This document shows, piece after piece, positions 6,971 to 11,702 of a stretch of DNA of 11,702 bases. The translations under genes were made by a program, and so were the position numbers. Positions within the stretch are counted from its first letter, which is position 1. Every line of letters starts with the position of its first letter. Origin of the DNA: Dyella_B sp035508595 (GTDB taxonomy: Bacteria; Pseudomonadota; Gammaproteobacteria; Xanthomonadales; Rhodanobacteraceae); contig DATJMR010000320.1 of the NCBI GenBank assembly GCA_035508595.1, positions 1-11,702 of the forward strand, given 5' to 3'. Below the pieces are notes generated by a model, which had not been told where the DNA came from, did no database searches, and was given only the letters and a program-made list of their open reading frames with translations.

Positions 6971-8206
6971 GTGAGTAATACCGATCTATTAAAGGAATTG
7001 CGGATCGAGCGTCATCAGCGCGACGACCATAGAGGCGGTTCGGGATCCTGGCCGTGGATCGTCGGGGCGATCGTGCTGGTATTGAGCGCCACGGGCGCGG
7101 GTGGCTGGTGGTGGTCGAGCCATCGCACCATACCCGTTCACACCGCGCAGGCCGTGACGGCAGCCAGCGACCCGTCGGCGGGCGCCGTGTTGCAGGCCAC
7201 TGGCTATGTCACCGCGCGGCGGCAGGCCACGGTTTCGGCGCAGATCACCGGAACCTTGACCGCTGTGCTGATCGAAGAAGGCGACCACGTCAAGAACGGG
7301 CAAGTGCTTGCCCGGCTGGACGACAGCCAATACAAGGCAGCGCTCGATACCGCCGTCGCGCAAGCGAAGGCCGCGCATGCGCTGGTGGCGCAGTATCAAA
7401 CGCAGCTGGCGCAGAATCTGCGCGATGCCGCGCGCGACGAATCGCTCGCCACCCAAGGTCTGGTTTCCAAGCAGGCGGCCGAGCAGGCGCGCACGTTGGC
7501 CAATGCCACGAGCGCGCAACTGTTGTCGCAAGAAAAACAAGCCGTGGCGGCCGATGCGCAAGTGGTGGAAGCGCAAGTCAACTACGGTTACTGCATCATC
7601 CGCGCGCCGTTCGACGGCGTGATTACCACCAAGGATGCGCAAGTCGGCGAAATCGTTTCACCGTTTTCCGCCGGTGGCGGATTCACGCGTACGGGTATCG
7701 GCACCATCGTGGATATGGATTCGCTGGAAGTCGACGTCGACGTGAACGAGGCCTACATCGGGCGCGTCACGCCGAACATGTCGGCGGAGGCAGTGCTCGA
7801 TGCGTACCCCGACTGGAAAATTCCCGCGCACGTCATCGCTATCGTGCCAGCCGCCGATCGCGGCAAGGCAACGGTGAAAGTGCGTGTGGCGCTGGAACAC
7901 AAGGATTCGCGCATCGTGCCGGATATGGGCGTGCGCGTATCGTTTCTGGAAGCCAAGCCCACTGAGACGGCGCAAGCGCCCAAAGGCGTGCTGGTGCCCG
8001 TCAAGGCGATCGTCAAGCGCCATGGCGGCAGCAGCGTTTTCATCGTCGCGAACGGCAAGGCGCGCCAGCAGGCCGTGCAGCCTGCCGCGCAGGAGTACGG
8101 CGACATGCGCTTGATTCCCGCATCGGTCAATGCGGGCGACAGCGTGGTCGTGTCGCCGCCGGACGATTTGAAAGATGGCTCGGATGTCGCGGTACAAACC
8201 CAGTAA
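6971..8206 (+). CDS. HlyD/MacA-type periplasmic adaptor subunit of ABC exporter
   Basis: The 411-residue protein is a membrane-fusion (periplasmic adaptor) protein. It has a short cytoplasmic N-terminus (residues 1-26), a membrane anchor (about 28-48, beginning WPWIVGAIVLVLSATGAG), the first half of the lipoyl domain (86-118, with VSAQITGTLTAVLIEEGDHV), an alpha-helical hairpin rich in Ala/Gln (about 119-204), the second lipoyl half (205-231, IIRAPFDGVITTKDAQVGEI), then beta-barrel and membrane-proximal domains. It would link the inner-membrane ABC complex to an outer-membrane TolC-like channel. I chose GTG 6971, preceded by GAGG at 6958-6961 with 9-base spacing and giving the homologue-like start SNTDLLKELRIER; the upstream GTG at 6938 is in frame but has poorer support. 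It is the first gene of the exporter operon, 68 bases before the ATPase. The transported substrate cannot be predicted. Confidence 0.92.
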   Translation: MSNTDLLKELRIERHQRDDHRGGSGSWPWIVGAIVLVLSATGAGGWWWSSHRTIPVHTAQAVTAASDPSAGAVLQATGYVTARRQATVSAQITGTLTAVLIEEGDHVKNGQVLARLDDSQYKAALDTAVAQAKAAHALVAQYQTQLAQNLRDAARDESLATQGLVSKQAAEQARTLANATSAQLLSQEKQAVAADAQVVEAQVNYGYCIIRAPFDGVITTKDAQVGEIVSPFSAGGGFTRTGIGTIVDMDSLEVDVDVNEAYIGRVTPNMSAEAVLDAYPDWKIPAHVIAIVPAADRGKATVKVRVALEHKDSRIVPDMGVRVSFLEAKPTETAQAPKGVLVPVKAIVKRHGGSSVFIVANGKARQQAVQPAAQEYGDMRLIPASVNAGDSVVVSPPDDLKDGSDVAVQTQ

Positions 8207-8274
8207 CCATCGACAAAACACACGATCTGCATCACGAGGGCGGATCGGACCGTTTCACTCAGGAGGTTGTAGCT

Positions 8275-8961
8275 ATGGGTACGTTGATCCAACTGCGCGA
8301 TCTTTCCAAAGTCTACGAACGCGGAAAGCAGAAAGTCGAAGTGTTGCATCACATTAACCTTGATATCGCCGAAGGCGACTTCCTCGCATTGATGGGGCCG
8401 TCCGGATCGGGCAAGACCACGTTGCTGAATCTGGTAGGCGGTCTGGATACGCCGACCGGCGGCAGCATCAACGTGGGCGGGCAGCGGATCGATCAGCTGG
8501 GTGCCGGATCGCTGGCGCGTTGGCGAGCATCGAACGTGGGCTTCGTCTTTCAGTTCTACAACTTGATGCCGATGCTCAGCGCGCAGAAGAATGTCGAGTT
8601 GCCTTTGCTGCTTACCAAGCTATCGGGCGCGCAGCGGCGCAAGAATGCGGCGATCGCCTTGCAACTGGTCGGTCTGGCCGATCGCGCTTCGCACAAACCG
8701 AGCGAGCTCTCCGGCGGTCAGCAACAGCGTGTGGCGATCGCGCGCGCCATCGTCTCCGATCCCAGCCTGCTGGTATGCGACGAACCGACCGGCGATCTGG
8801 ATCGCCAGTCGGCGGAAGAAGTGCTCGGCCTGTTGCGTCAGCTCAATCGCGAGCATGGCAAGACCATCGTGATGGTCACGCACGATCCGAAGGCGGCCGA
8901 ATACGCCGATCACACGTTGCATTTGGACAAAGGCACGCTCGTCGAACAGGTTACGGCCTGA
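8275..8961 (+). CDS. ABC transporter ATP-binding protein, MacB/LolD type
   Basis: The 228-residue nucleotide-binding subunit has every ABC motif intact: Walker A GPSGSGKTT (residues 41-49), Q-loop Gln93 in FQFYNL, signature LSGGQQQR (145-152), Walker B LLVCDE with catalytic E170, D-loop (GDLD, 173-176) and switch His203 in VTHD. Sequence and length place it in the LolD/MacB-N/FtsE-like group that powers FtsX-type permeases, where ATP hydrolysis drives mechanical work on the periplasmic domains rather than passage through a membrane pore. It would sit as a dimer under the two permeases encoded next. ATG 8275 has a perfect AGGAGG at 8261-8266, 8 bases upstream. Its TGA stop (8959-8961) shares a base with the ribosome-binding site of the next gene, so translation is probably coupled. 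Unlike MacB, the ATPase is a separate polypeptide. Confidence 0.96.
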   Translation: MGTLIQLRDLSKVYERGKQKVEVLHHINLDIAEGDFLALMGPSGSGKTTLLNLVGGLDTPTGGSINVGGQRIDQLGAGSLARWRASNVGFVFQFYNLMPMLSAQKNVELPLLLTKLSGAQRRKNAAIALQLVGLADRASHKPSELSGGQQQRVAIARAIVSDPSLLVCDEPTGDLDRQSAEEVLGLLRQLNREHGKTIVMVTHDPKAAEYADHTLHLDKGTLVEQVTA

Positions 8962-8971
8962 GGAGGCTGCG

Positions 8972-10138
8972 ATGAAATACTTTCATCTCATCTGGGCGGC
9001 GCTGTTCCGGCGCAAGACACGCACGATACTCACGTTGGTATCGATCATCGCGGCATTCCTGTTATTCGGCATGCTCGATGCCGTGCGCAGCGGCTTCGAC
9101 GATGCCGGCAAAAGCGCCAACGGCGCCCAACGTCTGCAGACCGGTGCCAAGCTGTCCTTTATCCAGCCGCTGCCGCAATCGCTGGAAGACCAGATCGCCA
9201 AGGTGCCCGGCGTCAAGACGGTGACGTACGCCAATTGGTTCGGCGGTGCCTATCAGGACCCGCACAATCAGGTGTTTACCTTCGCTGTCGCGCCCAACTA
9301 TCTGGATCTTTATCCCGAGATCGAAGTGAGCCCGGACGACCTGAAGGCATTTGAGGCGACGCGTACCGGCGCCCTGGTCGGCGAAGGACTGGCGAAGAAA
9401 TTCGGTTGGAAAGTCGGCGACAAGATTCCATTGCAATCGACGATTTTCCCCGACAAGACGGGCAACAAAAACTGGACCTTCGACATCGTCGGGATCATGC
9501 ATTCGAAGGATAAGAAATCCGGCGGTTTCTACGACCAGATGTTTCTCTTGAACTGGAAGTACTTCGACGAGAACACGCCGTACAACCAGGGGCAGGTGGG
9601 CTGGTACGTCACTCGCGTGGCGGACGCGAATCAAGCCGACAACGTGGCCAAAGCCATCGATGCCTTGTCCGCGAACTCCGACCACGAAACGCGCACGCAG
9701 ACCGAGGCGGCCGCAACGGCGAGTTGGATGAAACAGATGGCCGACATCGGCTTGATCGTGACCTCGATCATGGGCGCGGTGTTTTTCACCCTGCTCTTGC
9801 TGTCGGGTAACACCATGATGCAGGCCGTGCGCGAACGGACATCGGAGTTGGCTGTCCTCAAAACGATCGGCTTCACCAGTCAGAGCGTGCTGGCGATGGT
9901 ATTGGCCGAATCGGTGTTGATGTTGCTGCTAGGCGGCCTTATCGGCTTGCTGCTGGCGGTCGCTTTTGTCGGCCTTATTCGCGGTGCGACAGGCGGCGCG
10001 ATTCCGGTGGCGCCAGTCGATGGTGCGATCTGGCTGGATGGTGTGTTGTTGATGGTCGCGTTCGGCTTGCTCGTCGGCGCGTTGCCCGCGCTGCGTGCCA
10101 TGCGCCTGAACATTGTCGATGCATTGGCTGGGCGCTGA
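8972..10138 (+). CDS. ABC transporter permease, FtsX/MacB type (first permease)
   Basis: The 388-residue permease has the four-helix FtsX/MacB layout. TM1 is at about 18-38 (TILTLVSIIAAFLLFGML), followed by a large periplasmic MacB-like domain (about 39-255), TM2 (258-284), TM3 (305-335) and TM4 (354-372). Between TM2 and TM3 lies the coupling segment VRERTSELAVLKTIGF (286-301) that contacts the ATPase, and the C-terminus LPALRAMRLNIVDALAGR is typical of the family. It should pair with the second permease as a heterodimer, as LolC does with LolE. AGGAGG at 8961-8966, 5 bases before ATG 8972, overlaps the ATPase stop. Its own stop overlaps the ribosome-binding site of the following gene, so the two permeases are probably made in step. 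The periplasmic domain gives no hint of the substrate that I can read. Confidence 0.94.
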   Translation: MKYFHLIWAALFRRKTRTILTLVSIIAAFLLFGMLDAVRSGFDDAGKSANGAQRLQTGAKLSFIQPLPQSLEDQIAKVPGVKTVTYANWFGGAYQDPHNQVFTFAVAPNYLDLYPEIEVSPDDLKAFEATRTGALVGEGLAKKFGWKVGDKIPLQSTIFPDKTGNKNWTFDIVGIMHSKDKKSGGFYDQMFLLNWKYFDENTPYNQGQVGWYVTRVADANQADNVAKAIDALSANSDHETRTQTEAAATASWMKQMADIGLIVTSIMGAVFFTLLLLSGNTMMQAVRERTSELAVLKTIGFTSQSVLAMVLAESVLMLLLGGLIGLLLAVAFVGLIRGATGGAIPVAPVDGAIWLDGVLLMVAFGLLVGALPALRAMRLNIVDALAGR

Positions 10139-10148
10139 GGGGATAACC

Positions 10149-11420
10149 ATGTTTCATACACTCATGTTGTTTTTCACGGGCCTGGTGTTGTTGCTGCTCG
10201 TCGTGGTGGCCGGTTGGATGCTGCTGACGCGTCAAGGCAAGCAGGCTGTGTCGGTGACGGCGGTGGGGCTCAGTACGCTCAGGCAGCGCATCGGCATGTC
10301 GGCGGTGATCGTGGTCGGCATTGCCGGCGTGGTGGCCGTACTGGTGGCGTTGCTTGCCATGAGTGACGGCTACAGCGAAACGCTGCGCAAGACTGGCAGC
10401 GCGGATACCGCCATCGTGATGCGCGGCGCATCCGCGTCCGAAGTGATGTCGGTGCTCGATCACGACAGCGTCGTGCTGATTCCGCAGGCATCAGGTATTG
10501 CCAAGAATGCGCAAGGCAAACCTATCGCTTCGCCGGAACTTGTGGTTGCCGCAAACCTGCCGATCAAGGGCGGTGCGCCGGACGACGAGGGTAGCGTGCA
10601 AGTGCGTGGCATCAGCGATGAAGCGTGGGAACTCAGGCCGCAAGTGAAGATCGTCGAAGGTCGCAAATTTACGCCGGGCCTGCGCGAGCTCATTGCGGGC
10701 AAGGGCGCAGCGGCGCAATTCGAGGGCCTCGTTCCCGGTCATCAAGTCAAACTGGGCAACCAGCTTTGGACGGTGGTGGGTATTTTCTCTTCTGGCGATG
10801 CGATGGATTCGGAAATCTGGGGCGATGCACCGGTCGTGGCCGACACGTATCGTCGCGGCAGCAGTCGCGCATCGGTGACGGTGAGGCTCGACAATCCGGC
10901 TGCCTACGACGCGTTCAAGGCTTCGCTCGAGGGCAATCCGCAATTGAAAGTGGACGTGAGCACGACGTACGACTACTTCAGCAAGCAATCGGAAGGTGTC
11001 AGTCAATTCTTGACGATGATCGGCATCGTGGTCGGGTCGATCATGGCGATCGGCGCGATCTTCGGTGCGCTCAATACGATGTTTGCTGCCGTGGCGGCAC
11101 GTGCGCGCGAAATAGCGACCCTTCGCGCCATCGGTTTCCGCGGGTTGCCGGTGGTGGTGGCGGTCATGCTGGAGACGATGTTGCTTGCCCTGTTGGGAGG
11201 CGTCATCGGCGGTTTGCTGGCGTGGCTGATGTTCAATGGTTACAGCGCGTCGACGCTTGCGGCGGGCACTGTCGGCAAACTCAGTTTCGAGCTGAAGGTG
11301 TCGCCCGAGCTGCTTTGGGTGGGTTTGCTGTGGGCGCTCACCATTGGCTTTATCGGCGGACTTTTCCCCGCCTTGCGTGCGGCTCGCTTGCCGGTAACGA
11401 CCGCCTTGCGCGAGTTGTGA
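10149..11420 (+). CDS. ABC transporter permease, FtsX/MacB type, with extra N-terminal helix (second permease)
   Basis: The 423-residue permease has the usual FtsX/MacB parts: a helix at about 48-71 (IGMSAVIVVGIAGVVAVLVA), a periplasmic domain (about 72-284), TM at 286-313, coupling segment ARAREIATLRAIGF (317-330), TM at 334-361, TM at 388-410 and the ending FPALRAARLPVTTALREL. In addition it has a strongly hydrophobic N-terminal segment (about 5-26, LMLFFTGLVLLLLVVVAGWM) before the canonical first helix. This predicts five membrane spans, or an uncleaved signal-anchor. I chose ATG 10149, with GAGGGG at 10137-10142 six bases upstream; the frame extends to a TTG at 10113 inside the previous gene, which is unlikely. 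It probably forms a heterodimer with the first permease. It is the last gene of the operon, followed 8 bases later by the terminator stem. Confidence 0.93.
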   Translation: MFHTLMLFFTGLVLLLLVVVAGWMLLTRQGKQAVSVTAVGLSTLRQRIGMSAVIVVGIAGVVAVLVALLAMSDGYSETLRKTGSADTAIVMRGASASEVMSVLDHDSVVLIPQASGIAKNAQGKPIASPELVVAANLPIKGGAPDDEGSVQVRGISDEAWELRPQVKIVEGRKFTPGLRELIAGKGAAAQFEGLVPGHQVKLGNQLWTVVGIFSSGDAMDSEIWGDAPVVADTYRRGSSRASVTVRLDNPAAYDAFKASLEGNPQLKVDVSTTYDYFSKQSEGVSQFLTMIGIVVGSIMAIGAIFGALNTMFAAVAARAREIATLRAIGFRGLPVVVAVMLETMLLALLGGVIGGLLAWLMFNGYSASTLAAGTVGKLSFELKVSPELLWVGLLWALTIGFIGGLFPALRAARLPVTTALREL

Positions 11421-11428
11421 TGATTAGG

Positions 11429-11464
11429 AAGGGCGCCACGATTTGTTGGCGCCCTTGGTTTTAT
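11429..11464 (+). terminator. Intrinsic terminator of exporter operon
   Basis: A perfect 10-bp stem (AAGGGCGCCA at 11429-11438, TGGCGCCCTT at 11447-11456) with an 8-base loop is followed by GGTTTTATT. It begins 8 bases after the stop of the second permease, which marks the end of the four-gene transcript and argues that no outer-membrane channel gene belongs to this operon. Confidence 0.9.
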
Positions 11465-11702
11465 TCGTCTGGATTTGCCAGCCTCCCAAAATTTCGTTCC
11501 GACCACGTAGGTTTTGACCTACGAAGATAGCCGAGGCTTTACGACTGCAATGGTCGATAACCTTCAGCGAACGAAGACCTATTTATCGAAGCAAGCTGTG
11601 AGCTGGCGCCGACTTGGCAGATCGGACTAAATCCTGAGGCGACACGGACATTAGGCGTCTACGTCAGTTCGTCTTTGCAGGCGGTGTGCGACATTGCTTT
11701 GC
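11465..11702. other. Apparently non-coding tail with two inverted repeats
   Basis: No protein is supported on either strand: all frames are short or lack start and ribosome-binding site. One plus-strand frame is open from 11561 to the window end but shows no family resemblance. Two structures are visible: a 7-bp stem with a TTTG loop (CGTAGGT/ACCTACG, 11506-11523) and a longer-range repeat (TCGATAA 11554-11560, TTATCGA 11583-11589) enclosing a small CTTC/GAAG hairpin. This may be a leader of a gene beyond the window, or spacer. Confidence 0.5.
11506..11523. repeat. Small perfect inverted repeat (hairpin)
   Basis: CGTAGGT (11506-11512), loop TTTG, ACCTACG (11517-11523). There is no T-run after it on either strand, so it does not look like a second intrinsic terminator. 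Its function is unknown. Confidence 0.45.

Noticed and set aside
10113..10148. TTG at 10113 as the second permease start
   Set aside because: It lies inside the first permease gene, while ATG 10149 has a well-spaced GAGGGG; TTG starts are rare.

Overview
The window is a GC-rich, tightly packed piece of a gammaproteobacterial chromosome. The closest look-alikes I recognise are Xanthomonadales, especially the Rhodanobacteraceae (Dyella/Luteibacter/Rhodanobacter type). That rests on protein flavour and gene content (a Bat operon with a fused BatB/BatC, and an HlyD–ATPase–FtsX–FtsX exporter), not on a marker gene, so it is an inference. I see no tRNA, rRNA, insertion sequence, phage gene or CRISPR array, and base composition looks even throughout.

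Layout. (1) Positions 2-2889, + strand: the end of a Bat (MoxR-associated 'aerotolerance') operon. It holds the C-terminal part of a VWA/TPR protein (BatB-BatC fusion, cut by the window edge) and, coupled through a GTGA overlap, batD. (2) 2876-3397, - strand: a macro-domain O-acetyl-ADP-ribose deacetylase of the YmdB type, overlapping the end of batD by 14 bases. (3) 3449-3928, + strand: a MarR-family regulator, divergent from the macro-domain gene and only 51 bases from it. A strong hairpin at 3932-3959 separates it from the next gene. (4) 3985-6684, - strand, transcribed in the order FAH-family hydrolase, mscL, secreted M28 metallopeptidase. (5) 6971-11420, + strand: a four-gene exporter operon (periplasmic adaptor, ABC ATPase, two FtsX/MacB-type permeases) closed by a clear intrinsic terminator at 11429-11464. 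(6) 11465-11702: non-coding as far as I can see, with two small inverted repeats.

How the genes work together. The Bat proteins form an inner-membrane/periplasmic complex with MoxR-type ATPases that would be encoded upstream. The exporter genes make one tripartite pump lacking only an outer-membrane channel, probably a TolC supplied from elsewhere. The middle genes are individual housekeeping or stress functions: ADP-ribose metabolism, osmotic safety valve, acylpyruvate-type hydrolase and peptide breakdown.

I did not find a convincing undescribed system. The points most worth a second look are a perfect 14-bp palindrome upstream of the exporter operon, an extra N-terminal membrane segment on the second permease, and an 11-bp hairpin directly before the ribosome-binding site of the peptidase gene.
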